Shown one piece after another: positions 19,662 through 28,103 of a DNA stretch of 64,000 nucleotides. Both the position numbers and the translations under genes were made by a program. Numbering within the stretch: position 1 is the first letter of the stretch; each line of letters opens with the position of its first letter. Below the pieces are notes generated by a model that did not search any database, was not told the DNA's origin, and worked only from the letters and a program-made list of their open reading frames with translations. The stretch comes from Acidipropionibacterium virtanenii (lineage in GTDB: Bacteria > Actinomycetota > Actinomycetes > Propionibacteriales > Propionibacteriaceae): NCBI RefSeq assembly GCF_003325455.1, contig NZ_CP025198.1, positions 1,674,001 through 1,738,000 on the forward strand, read 5' to 3'.

Positions 19662-21290
19662 TCACGCCAGGGCTGCGTCGACGACCTCCTTGGCCTGGCC
19701 CTGCACCTCGGCCAGGTGGTCGGCGCCGATCAGCGACTCGGCGTAGATCTTGTACTTGTTCTCGGTGCCCGAGGGCCGTGCGGCGAACCAGGCGTGTTCG
19801 GTGATCACCTTGATGCCGCCGATAGCAGCACCGTTGCCGGGGGCCTCGGTGAGCACCTTCTCGACCTTCTCGCCGGCCACCGTGTCCGCGGTGACATCGG
19901 AGGGCGACAGCTCCTTGAGCCGGGCCTTCTGCTCGCGGGTGGCGTCGGAGTCGATGCGGGCGTAGTACGACTTCCCGAACTTCTCCTCGATCTCGGCGTA
20001 GTGCTGGGACGGCGACTTCCCCGTGACCGCCTGGATCTCGCTGGCCAGCAGGGCCAGCAGCAGGCCGTCCTTGTCGGTGGTCCAGGTGTGGCCCTCCAGA
20101 TCCAGGAAGGAGGCTCCGGCCGATTCCTCGCCGCCGAAGCCGATCTCACCGGTCATCAGGCCGGGCACGAACCACTTGAAGCCCACCGGCACCTCGACCA
20201 GCCGGCGTCCCAGCTCGCCGACCACCCGGTCGATGAGGGAGGAGGAGACCAGCGTCTTGCCCACCCCGGCATCGGGGGACCAGCCGGGGCGGTGCGCGTA
20301 CAGATACTGGATGGCCACCGCCAGGTAGGCGTTCGGGTTCATCAGGCCGGCGTCGGGGGTGACGATGCCGTGCCGGTCGGAGTCGGCGTCATTGCCGGTG
20401 GCGATGTCGTAGGAGTCCTTGCTGGCGATCAGCGAGGCCATCGCGTCGGGGGAGGAGCAGTCCATCCGGATCTTGCCGTCGGTGTCCAGCGTCATGAACG
20501 ACCAGGCGGGATCGACCTTCGGATTGACCACTGACAGGTCCATGCCCAGATGCTCGGAGATGTACTGCCAGTACTGCACGGAGGCCCCGCCCAGCGGGTC
20601 GGCGCCGATATGCACCCCGGCCGAGACGATCGCATCGATGTTGATCGCGTGGCGGAGGTCCTCGCAGTATGCGGTGCGGTAATCATGACGGGTGACGTCA
20701 CCGGCCACCTGGTCGTAGGGCCTGCGGCGGATCCCCGACGGGTCGGCCAGCAGCTCGTTGGCCCGCGCCGCGATCCAGCTGGTGGCATCGGTGTCCGCCG
20801 GGCCGCCGTGCGGCGGGTTGTACTTGAACCCGCCGTCGCGCGGCGGGTTGTGGGACGGCGTGACGACGATGCCGTCGGCCCGCGGGCCCTCGTGATCGCG
20901 GTTGTGGACGATGATCGCCCGGCTGACGGCCGGCGTGGGAGTCCACTCGTCCTCGCGCTCCGCGACGACATCGACGTCGTTGGCGCCCAGCACCTCAATG
21001 GCGGTCCGCCATGCCGGGTCCGACAGGGCATGGGTGTCCTTGCCGATGAACAGCGGGCCGCTGATGCCCTGACCGGTGCGGTACTCGACGATCGCCTGTG
21101 TCGTCGCTGCGATGTGGGCGTCGTTGAACGCTCCGTCCAGCGAGGAGCCACGATGCCCGGAGGTGCCGAACACCACCTGCTGGTCGGGGTTCGTCGGGTC
21201 CGGCGTGATGTCGTAGTAGGCCGAGAGGACCGCGTCGACGTTGATGAGATCTTGTTCCTGGGCGGGCTGCCCAGCGCGTGGATGAGCCAT
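19662..21290 (-). CDS. pgm: Phosphoglucomutase (alpha-D-glucose phosphate-specific)
   Basis: The 542-residue enzyme interconverts glucose-1-phosphate and glucose-6-phosphate. VFGTSGHRGSS opens domain one, TPSHNPPRDGGFKYNP holds the phosphoserine, TGNDADSDRHGI the metal-binding loop, GGEESAG the sugar-binding loop, and RPSGTENKYK the phosphate-binding loop. Length is normal for the Pgm family of E. coli type. It feeds glycogen synthesis and recovers glucose-1-P from the phosphorylases nearby. It is divergent from the YbbN-like gene. Confidence 0.95.
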   Translation of the reverse strand: MAHPRAGQPAQEQDLINVDAVLSAYYDITPDPTNPDQQVVFGTSGHRGSSLDGAFNDAHIAATTQAIVEYRTGQGISGPLFIGKDTHALSDPAWRTAIEVLGANDVDVVAEREDEWTPTPAVSRAIIVHNRDHEGPRADGIVVTPSHNPPRDGGFKYNPPHGGPADTDATSWIAARANELLADPSGIRRRPYDQVAGDVTRHDYRTAYCEDLRHAINIDAIVSAGVHIGADPLGGASVQYWQYISEHLGMDLSVVNPKVDPAWSFMTLDTDGKIRMDCSSPDAMASLIASKDSYDIATGNDADSDRHGIVTPDAGLMNPNAYLAVAIQYLYAHRPGWSPDAGVGKTLVSSSLIDRVVGELGRRLVEVPVGFKWFVPGLMTGEIGFGGEESAGASFLDLEGHTWTTDKDGLLLALLASEIQAVTGKSPSQHYAEIEEKFGKSYYARIDSDATREQKARLKELSPSDVTADTVAGEKVEKVLTEAPGNGAAIGGIKVITEHAWFAARPSGTENKYKIYAESLIGADHLAEVQGQAKEVVDAALA

Positions 21291-21403
21291 GGGCTCATCC
21301 TGCCACCCCGTCGCCCGCCCGGGGGAGGACCTGCACCGATCTCTGCGAAGGCGGCGGCGGCTCCCTGTTCGCGGCCTTTGGAGGCTCTGCTTGAATTGGA
21401 ACC

Positions 21404-22342
21404 ATGTCAGCTGAGTCGTTCAATCGTCCCGGAGCAGTCGACCTGTCAGGTCTGGCAGCGGCTGCCCAGTCCACATCCGGCCCCCAGGCCCCCGGTCCAG
21501 GTGGCTCCAGCTGGGTGGTCACCGCCGATGAGGAGCACTTCAACGAGCTGATCGGAAAGTCCATGCAGCACCCGGTGCTGCTGGAACTCACCTCCGCCCA
21601 TGCCAACGCCCAGGCGATGTCCGACGAGCTCGAACGGCTCACCAATGAGGCCGCCGGGCGGTGGCTGCTGGTGAGGGTCGACGTCGACGCCACCCCCCAG
21701 ATCGCCCAGGCGCTGCGCGTCCAGGCCGTGCCCACCCTGCTGCCGATCCTCGCCGGGCAACCCGTCTCCCAGCCCATTCAGGGCACTCTCGGCGCCGATC
21801 AGCTCAAGGACCTCACCGATCAGATCTCCGAGCTCGCCGTGGCGAATGGCATCACCGGGCGTGCGGCGCCCGTCGCCACCGCGCCGGCACCGGTCGAGGG
21901 GCAGGACGGCGAGCAGGCCCCCGCGACCGACCCGCGCACCGCCGCGGTGGAGAAACTGCTCCATCAGGGCCGCTACGCCGACGCCGTCCTCGGCTACGAC
22001 GAGCTGCTCGCCAAGACTCCCGGAGATCCCGTGCTGCTCGCCGGCCGGGCCGGCGCGGCCACCCTGCAGCGCCTGGACGGGCAGGACCCTCACGCGCTGC
22101 TGGAGGCCGGCGAGGCGGCGGCTCCCGGCGACGTCGACGCTCAGCTGGCCGCGGCCGACGTCGAGCTCATGGGAGGCGACCCCGCCAAGGCCTTCGACCG
22201 GATCATCGGCGCCATCCGCGTCACCCGCGAGGAGGAGCGCGAGCGGGCCCGCACCCGCCTTCTCGAACTCTTCGAGATGGTCGGGAGCGCCGACCCCGCC
22301 GTCGCCCCGGCCCGTCGAGCCCTGGCGGCCGCACTGTTCTGA
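21404..22342 (+). CDS. YbbN/CnoX-like thioredoxin-fold co-chaperone
   Basis: The 312-residue protein has an N-terminal thioredoxin-like domain (about residues 35-145). A C-terminal half of TPR-like helices follows (AVEKLLHQGRYADAVLGYDELL). Where active thioredoxins have CxxC this protein has LTSAHANAQAM, so it cannot act as a dithiol oxidoreductase. The cis-proline context VQAVPTLLPI is kept. YbbN-type proteins act as holdases or chaperone partners. ATG 21404 has no ribosome site; a TTGAAT box seven bases upstream may be its -10. Confidence 0.78.
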   Translation: MSAESFNRPGAVDLSGLAAAAQSTSGPQAPGPGGSSWVVTADEEHFNELIGKSMQHPVLLELTSAHANAQAMSDELERLTNEAAGRWLLVRVDVDATPQIAQALRVQAVPTLLPILAGQPVSQPIQGTLGADQLKDLTDQISELAVANGITGRAAPVATAPAPVEGQDGEQAPATDPRTAAVEKLLHQGRYADAVLGYDELLAKTPGDPVLLAGRAGAATLQRLDGQDPHALLEAGEAAAPGDVDAQLAAADVELMGGDPAKAFDRIIGAIRVTREEERERARTRLLELFEMVGSADPAVAPARRALAAALF

Positions 22343-22349
22343 ACTGTCC

Positions 22350-22370
22350 ATGGAGAGGGCGACCCCTCCA
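22350..22370 (+). terminator. Weak hairpin after ybbN-like gene
   Basis: TGGAGAGGG and CCCCTCCA can pair around CGA with one bulge. Position eight bases after the stop suggests a terminator, but the stem is imperfect and no U-run follows. Confidence 0.35.
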
Positions 22371-22475
22371 CGTCGCTCCGCTCGCTGCCTCGGGCGGGTC
22401 GGGTCCGCGTCCGGGGGCGGCGGGTTTCCGCGCAGGGCGAGGGCCCACGCTTAACGCGCTTCTGGGAGTTGCCCC

Positions 22476-22481
22476 TAGCAT
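22476..22481 (+). promoter_or_regulatory. Candidate -10 box for beta-PGM/GH65 operon
   Basis: TAGCAT lies six bases before ATG 22488, with TTAACG at 22451-22456 as a possible -35 (19 bases). Leaderless start expected. Confidence 0.5.
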
Positions 22482-22487
22482 GGCCGC

Positions 22488-23201
22488 ATGGACTGGACCG
22501 CATACTCGGGAGCGCTCTTCGATCTGGATGGCGTCCTGACCCCGACCGCTATCATCCACCGCCGGGCCTGGGCCGAGATGTTCAACGGTTTCCTCGCCCG
22601 ATATCCCGAGGCTCGGCCGTACACCGATGATGACTACTTCGCCTTCGTCGACGGCAAACCCCGTTACGACGGGGTGCGTGACGTGCTGGTGGACCGGGGG
22701 ATCACGCTGCCCCAGGGGAGCCCCTCCGACGCCGCCTCCGCCGAGACCGTCTGCGGTCTGGGCAACCGTAAGAACGACGTCTTCGTGCAGGTGCTCTCGC
22801 GCGACGGCATCGGACCCTACCCCGGCTCCCAGCATCTGGTCGACGTGCTCATCTCGCGCCGTGTGGCGATGGGGGTGGTCTCCTCCTCCCGCAATGCGGA
22901 TCCGGTCCTGAGGGCGTCGGGCCTGCGGGACAGATTCTCCGTGCTGGTCGACGGGGACGTGGCGGCCCGAGAGGGGCTGAAGGGCAAGCCGGCTCCCGAC
23001 ACCTATCTTCGGGGCGCTCAGCTGCTCGGCCTGGATCCGGGCCGGTGCGTCGTCTTCGAGGATGCCGTCTCGGGCGTGGCGGCGGGTTCTGCCGGAGCCT
23101 TCGGGCTGGTCATCGGGGTGGACCGCGGGGTGGGGCACGACAAACTGCTCGCCGCGGGCGCGGACATCGTGATCGACGATCTCGAGGAGGCTATCCGGTG
23201 A
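22488..23201 (+). CDS. Beta-phosphoglucomutase-family HAD hydrolase
   Basis: The 237-residue protein has HAD motif I FDLDGVLTP, motif II VSSSRN, motif III within LKGKPAPDTY and motif IV VFEDAVSGV. Members paired with GH65 enzymes convert beta-glucose-1-phosphate to glucose-6-phosphate. The gene overlaps the GH65 gene by four bases (GTGA), so the two products are made together and should act in sequence. The pair resembles the conserved mycobacterial Rv3400-Rv3401 arrangement. Confidence 0.88.
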   Translation: MDWTAYSGALFDLDGVLTPTAIIHRRAWAEMFNGFLARYPEARPYTDDDYFAFVDGKPRYDGVRDVLVDRGITLPQGSPSDAASAETVCGLGNRKNDVFVQVLSRDGIGPYPGSQHLVDVLISRRVAMGVVSSSRNADPVLRASGLRDRFSVLVDGDVAAREGLKGKPAPDTYLRGAQLLGLDPGRCVVFEDAVSGVAAGSAGAFGLVIGVDRGVGHDKLLAAGADIVIDDLEEAIR

Positions 23202-25720
23202 CGACGCACATCAACGACATGTCGGGGTTCCACGACCCGATGGACCGCTACCGTTTCCCCGACGATCCCTGGGCGATCGTCGAGACCGCGCCCAGCACCA
23301 AGGACCTCGGCAAGACCGAGACGCTGTTCTCGGTGGGCAACGGGTACCTCGGGATGCGCGGGAACCCCTCGGAGGGCCGCGACTCCCACTTCCACGGCAC
23401 CTTCATCAACGGCTTCCACGACGTGTGGGACATCCACCACGCCGAGAACGCCTACGGCTTCGCCCGCACCGGCCAGACCATCGTCAATGTCCCCGACTCC
23501 AAACTCATCAAGCTCTACGTCGATGACGAGCCGCTGCTGCTCAGCGTCAACGAGCTGCAGTCCTACAAGCGCTGGATCGACTTCCGGGAGGGGGTGCTGC
23601 GCCGCGAACTGGTGTGGCGCACCCCGGCCGGCAAACTCGTCCGGGTCGCCACCTCCCGGATGGTGTCCTTCACCCAGCGCCACCTCGCCCTCATCAGTAT
23701 CGAGGTGACGATGCTGGAGGGGGACGCCCCGATCGTCATCAGCTCCCAGGTCCTCAACCGCCAGGACGGTCTGGACGAGTACCACGTCAAGGAGGACTCG
23801 CTGGGCGGGGTCGACGACCCGAGGCGCTCCCAGCTCACCGGCCAGCGGGTGCTCAATCCCGAGATCAACTGGCACTCCGACCGCCGGATGATCTTCGGCT
23901 TCCGCACCGTCCGTTCCGGGATGACGCTGGCCGTCGGCGCCGATCACGCCATCGAGACCGACAACCACGTCGACGAGATCATTGACACCAGTCCCGACAT
24001 CGGCAAGCGGGTCTACCGGGTCGAGGCCAGGCAGGGCGTGCCGGTGCGCGTCGAGAAGGCGGTGGCCTACCACACCTCCCGCGGGGTGCCGGTCCATGAG
24101 CTCTTCGACCGGGTGCGCCGCACCCTTGACCGGGTCCGCGAGCAGGGCCACGAGCCCTATCACAAGGCCCAGCGCCGATGGCTCGAGGACTACTGGGCCA
24201 CCGCCGACGTCGAGGTCGAGGGGGCGCCCCCGGGCGTCGAGCAGGCGATCCGCTGGAACCTCTTCCAGATCGCGCAGGCCTCGGCACGCGCCGACCAGAT
24301 GGGTATTCCCGCCAAGGGGGTCACCGGATCCGGGTACGAGGGGCACTTCTTCTGGGACTCCGAGGTCTACATGATCCCGATGCTGACCTTCACCCATCCC
24401 AGACTCGCCGAGAATGCGCTGCGATTCCGGGTGAACACCCTGCCCCAGGCCAAGGAGCGGGCCAAGGAGCTGTCGGAGCGCGGGGCGCTGTTCCCCTGGC
24501 GGACGATCAACGGCGAGGAGGCCTCGGCCTACTACGCCGCCGGCACCGCCCAGTACCACATCAACGCCGACATCGCGCATTCCCTGATGACCTACGCCCT
24601 GGCCACCCATGACAAGAATTTCCTGTACCGGGATGCCGCACCGGTGATGGTGGAGACCGCGAGGCTGTGGGCCGACCTGGGGTTCTGGCGGGACAACGGC
24701 GGCCACCAGTTCCACATCCACGGGGTCACGGGCCCCGACGAGTACACCACGGTGGTGAACAACAACTTCTACACCAACGTGATGGCCCGGGCGAACCTCT
24801 TCGACGCCGCCTGGCTGATGCGCCGGATGGCCGCCGACGACCCACTGTGGTATGAGCATCTGCTCGACGAGCTCGGTCTGAGCGCCGAGGAGATCACCAC
24901 CTGGGAGGAGTGCGCCGAGGGGATGGTGATCCCCTTCGACGAGACCTTCGGCATCCATCCCCAGGACGACCAGTTCCTGGAACGCGAGCTGTGGGACCTG
25001 GCCAACACCCCGGCCTCCAAGCGCCCCCTGCTGCTGCACTACCACCCGCTGGTGATCTACCGTTTCCAGGTGCTCAAGCAGGCCGACGTCGTGCTGGCGA
25101 TGTTCCTGCAGGGAGAGGATTTCACCCATGCGGTGAAGCTTGCCGACTTCGAGTACTACGACCCGATCACGACCGGGGATTCCAGCCTTTCGGCGGTGGC
25201 GCAGTCGATCATCGCCGCCGAGGTGGGCCATCAGGAGATGGCCATGGACTATTTCCTCGACGCCCTGTACTGCGATCTGGCCGACACCCACCGCAACAGC
25301 GCCGACGGCGTCCACGTCGCCTCGGCCGGTGGGATCTGGGGCTGCCTGGTGCACGGCTTCTCCGGGATGCGGCATCTGAAGGGCCGGCTGAGCTTCGATC
25401 CGCGACTGCCCAGTGCCTGGGAGCGGATCCGCTACCGGGTCGTGGTGGGGGGCAGCACCCTCCAGGTGGACCTGAGCCGCGACGAGATCGCCTTCGAGGT
25501 GGTCTCCGGCCATGACCTGGAGGTCTCGGTACGTGGTGAGAAGGTCCACGTCGGCGCCGAGACCGTCCGCGTGCCGCTCACCGACCAGGGGCCGCTGCGG
25601 CCCAGTCTGAGAGGCACCCACCCGGTTGCCGGTCTGCGCCGGGCCGACGGATCCCTGGTGACCGCCGAGGTCCCCGGGTCGGTGTCCCCGGTGACCCCCG
25701 ACACCGTCATCGGTAGCTGA
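23198..25720 (+). CDS. Glycoside hydrolase family 65 (disaccharide phosphorylase)
   Basis: The 840-residue protein has the GH65 architecture: N-terminal beta-sandwich, helical linker, (alpha/alpha)6 barrel and C-terminal beta-sheet. FFWDSEVYM, HGVTGPDEYTTVVNNNFYTN with the catalytic Glu, and GDSSLSAVAQSIIAAEVG are family landmarks. GH65 enzymes phosphorolyse maltose, trehalose, kojibiose or trehalose-6-phosphate, giving beta-glucose-1-phosphate, which the upstream gene product would use. The exact disaccharide cannot be told by eye. GTG 23198 follows a GAGGAGG site and overlaps the upstream stop. Confidence 0.9.
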   Translation: MTTHINDMSGFHDPMDRYRFPDDPWAIVETAPSTKDLGKTETLFSVGNGYLGMRGNPSEGRDSHFHGTFINGFHDVWDIHHAENAYGFARTGQTIVNVPDSKLIKLYVDDEPLLLSVNELQSYKRWIDFREGVLRRELVWRTPAGKLVRVATSRMVSFTQRHLALISIEVTMLEGDAPIVISSQVLNRQDGLDEYHVKEDSLGGVDDPRRSQLTGQRVLNPEINWHSDRRMIFGFRTVRSGMTLAVGADHAIETDNHVDEIIDTSPDIGKRVYRVEARQGVPVRVEKAVAYHTSRGVPVHELFDRVRRTLDRVREQGHEPYHKAQRRWLEDYWATADVEVEGAPPGVEQAIRWNLFQIAQASARADQMGIPAKGVTGSGYEGHFFWDSEVYMIPMLTFTHPRLAENALRFRVNTLPQAKERAKELSERGALFPWRTINGEEASAYYAAGTAQYHINADIAHSLMTYALATHDKNFLYRDAAPVMVETARLWADLGFWRDNGGHQFHIHGVTGPDEYTTVVNNNFYTNVMARANLFDAAWLMRRMAADDPLWYEHLLDELGLSAEEITTWEECAEGMVIPFDETFGIHPQDDQFLERELWDLANTPASKRPLLLHYHPLVIYRFQVLKQADVVLAMFLQGEDFTHAVKLADFEYYDPITTGDSSLSAVAQSIIAAEVGHQEMAMDYFLDALYCDLADTHRNSADGVHVASAGGIWGCLVHGFSGMRHLKGRLSFDPRLPSAWERIRYRVVVGGSTLQVDLSRDEIAFEVVSGHDLEVSVRGEKVHVGAETVRVPLTDQGPLRPSLRGTHPVAGLRRADGSLVTAEVPGSVSPVTPDTVIGS

Positions 25721-25750
25721 TCGGGCCGGCACCGGCCACGGCCTGGCACG

Positions 25751-25788
25751 ACGAAGGGGCCGCCTCCAGCTGGAGGCGGCCCCTTCGT
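25751..25788. terminator. Perfect 38-base palindromic terminator
   Basis: Every base of this 38-base segment pairs with its mirror position; the arms run from ACGAAGGGGC outwards to a central CAGCTG. It lies between the converging GH65 and PTS genes and is symmetric, so it can stop transcription from both sides. Confidence 0.8.
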
Positions 25789-25812
25789 CTGCTCGGTCGA
25801 CAGGTCAGCCGA

Positions 25813-27885
25813 TCACCTGGTCACGGTGATCACCGGGGTGCCCGCGGACACCGCGTCGGCCGGGATGCCGGCCACCTCGGAGAACTCGTACCCGTTGGTG
25901 ACCAGCACCGGGGTGATGTTCGAGTACCCGGCATCGGCGATGATCTGACGGTCGAAGACCACCAGCGGCTGTCCGGCGGTGACCCTGTCACCGGCCGCCA
26001 CCTTGACGTCGAATCCCTTGCCGCCGAGCTCGACGGTGTCGATGCCGACGTGGATCAGCAGCTCCACCCCGTCGTCGAGCTTCAGGCCGAAGGCGTGTCC
26101 GGAATCGGGGGCCGTCACGATCGTGCCGTCAGCAGGCGACACGACCGTGTCGTTGGTCGGGTCGATGGCGATGCCCTGACCCACCACCCCGGTGGAGAAC
26201 ACCGGATCGGGGATCTCGGTGATCGGCAGTGACCGGCCCTCCAGCGGGGAGGTCACGGTGATCGTGGCCGTCTCGGTGGTGGTCCTCTCGGCGACGGCGG
26301 TCGCCGTGGTGCCGGGATGGGTGCTCGGCGCCGGTGCCACGGCGACGTCGGGGCTGGTCGGCGAGACCGCCTCCGGGCGCGACTCCTCGGCCTCCTGCGC
26401 CTCTTGCGCCGCCTTCGCGGCCTTGACCTCGGCCCTCTCCTCAGGGGTGCGGTAATCCCGGATGATCACCAGCGCCATCGCGGTGAAGAAGGCTGCGGCG
26501 ATCGCGATGCAGTACAGCGGGATCTTGTTGAAGGCCGGGATGGTCAGCAGGGAGGTGAACACGAAGGCGCTGGTGTGCAGCCCGCCACCGATACCGATGA
26601 TGAGGCCGCCCAGCAGACAGCCGGCGAGGATGGACGGGTAGATCCGCTTGAATCGCAGATGGATGCCATACAGGGAGGGTTCGGAGATGCCGCCGACCAG
26701 GCCGGCCACCAGGGCGCCGGTGGCCGTCACGCGCATCTGCTTGTCCTTGTCCCTCATGGCGATCACCATGACGCCGGCGGTGGCGCCGAAGCAGGCGAAG
26801 TTCCAGGCGCCCATCGGGCCCTGGATGAAGTCGTAGCCCAGGGTCTGGATGTTGAGCAGCATGATCGCGTTGATCGGCCAGTGCAGGCCCAGCGGCACCA
26901 TGAAGGGGTAGATCAGTGGGATGACGATGGCGAAGATGAAGGGCGAGAAGTTGTTCACCGCGCTGAGGCCCTGAGCCAGGTAGGCGCCGACGTAGACGCC
27001 GATCGGGCCGATGATGAAGGCGGTCAGCGGCAGCATGACGAGCATCGCCAGGAAGGGCACGAAGATCAGCTGGACGTTCTCCGCGATGATCTTCTTCAGC
27101 CCCCGCCACAGCGGCCCGAGGACCGCGGCCATCAGCAGCGGTGGGAAGACCTGCTGACCGTAGTCGAAGATGGTCAGCGGCAGCCCGAAGATGTGAACGA
27201 TGCTGACGTCGGAGCCGGCGATGGAGGCTGTGTGGGCGGCCTTGCCCAGATCGGAGAATCCGGGCAGCATGACGATCGCCATGACGGCGAAGCCCACCCA
27301 CGGGTCGGCGCCGACCTTCTTGGAGGCGTTGTAGGCCACCATGAGGGGCAGGAAGTAGAAGACGGTCTTCCAGGCCAGGTTCACGAACTGCCACGAGACC
27401 GGCAGGGTGACCGTCGGGTCTGCCCAGTTGCCGATCACCCCGGTCGTCGCCATCAGCGACATGAAGGTGATGAACAGGGAGGCGCCCAGCAGGGCGCCGA
27501 TGAGGGGTCGGAAGGAGTCCGAGAGGAACTCGAAGAAGTTGTCCAGCCAGGAGAACTTGCCCCGGGGACCGCCCGATCGGGCGGCAGCCTTGACGTCGGC
27601 GTCGGACTGCTGCTCGGAGGCTGACGCCTGGCCTTCTGCGGCCATATCGGGCAGCGCCATGATCTCGTTGTAGACGGTCGTCACCGCACCGCCTATCACC
27701 ACCTGGTAGCGGTCGCCGCTCTGCGGCACCGCGCCCATCACTCCTGGAATGGCCTCGACGGTCGGAGTGCTGACCGCCGAACCGTCCTTGAGCTGGAATC
27801 TCAGCCGTGTGGCGCAATGGGTCATGCTCGAGATGTTCTCGGCCCCCCCTACCGCCTTCACAATATCGGCTGCTGTTGTTGACAT
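25813..27885 (-). CDS. PTS permease IIBCA, beta-glucoside/sucrose/trehalose family
   Basis: The 690-residue single-chain permease has the order IIB-IIC-IIA. IIB carries the phosphorylated Cys24 in MTHCATRLR. IIC has about ten membrane segments and the GGISEPSLYGIH loop. A Pro/Ala/Thr/Glu-rich linker joins it to IIA, with the active His in LLIHVGIDTV. It imports and phosphorylates a glucoside using HPr-phosphate. Context with GH65 and beta-PGM suggests trehalose, maltose or a related disaccharide. No antiterminator or LacI-type regulator lies beside it. The ribosome site GGAAGGACGAC precedes ATG 27885. Confidence 0.9.
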   Translation of the reverse strand: MSTTAADIVKAVGGAENISSMTHCATRLRFQLKDGSAVSTPTVEAIPGVMGAVPQSGDRYQVVIGGAVTTVYNEIMALPDMAAEGQASASEQQSDADVKAAARSGGPRGKFSWLDNFFEFLSDSFRPLIGALLGASLFITFMSLMATTGVIGNWADPTVTLPVSWQFVNLAWKTVFYFLPLMVAYNASKKVGADPWVGFAVMAIVMLPGFSDLGKAAHTASIAGSDVSIVHIFGLPLTIFDYGQQVFPPLLMAAVLGPLWRGLKKIIAENVQLIFVPFLAMLVMLPLTAFIIGPIGVYVGAYLAQGLSAVNNFSPFIFAIVIPLIYPFMVPLGLHWPINAIMLLNIQTLGYDFIQGPMGAWNFACFGATAGVMVIAMRDKDKQMRVTATGALVAGLVGGISEPSLYGIHLRFKRIYPSILAGCLLGGLIIGIGGGLHTSAFVFTSLLTIPAFNKIPLYCIAIAAAFFTAMALVIIRDYRTPEERAEVKAAKAAQEAQEAEESRPEAVSPTSPDVAVAPAPSTHPGTTATAVAERTTTETATITVTSPLEGRSLPITEIPDPVFSTGVVGQGIAIDPTNDTVVSPADGTIVTAPDSGHAFGLKLDDGVELLIHVGIDTVELGGKGFDVKVAAGDRVTAGQPLVVFDRQIIADAGYSNITPVLVTNGYEFSEVAGIPADAVSAGTPVITVTR

Positions 27886-27939
27886 CGTCGTCCTTCCACT
27901 GTTGCTGCTCGGACGTCCCGGGTGGAACTCTCATCGCGA

Positions 27940-27968
27940 AGCATATGTGGGCGGGGACGGATTGTCTC
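27940..27968 (-). promoter_or_regulatory. Candidate promoter for PTS gene
   Basis: On the minus strand GAGACA (-35) and TATGCT (-10) are separated by exactly 17 bases. The transcript would have a leader of about 48 bases including the ribosome site. No obvious catabolite operator or antiterminator hairpin is visible. Confidence 0.5.
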
Positions 27969-28055
27969 GGCCCGCCCGGGCGATTCCTCGCCGATCCGCG
28001 AGCCTGCCTCCCGCGAGCGCGATCAGGCCCGGGATTCCGATATATGTTCTGACGA

Positions 28056-28091
28056 ATCGGGGGCGTGCCCGATTGCGGACGCGCCCCCGAT
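28056..28091 (-). terminator. Terminator after glgB
   Basis: Ten-base perfect arms ATCGGGGGCG and CGCCCCCGAT with a 16-base loop lie 12 bases past the glgB stop, ending the glgE-pep2-glgB transcript. Confidence 0.65.
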
Positions 28092-28103
28092 CCCTGTGGC
28101 CCA

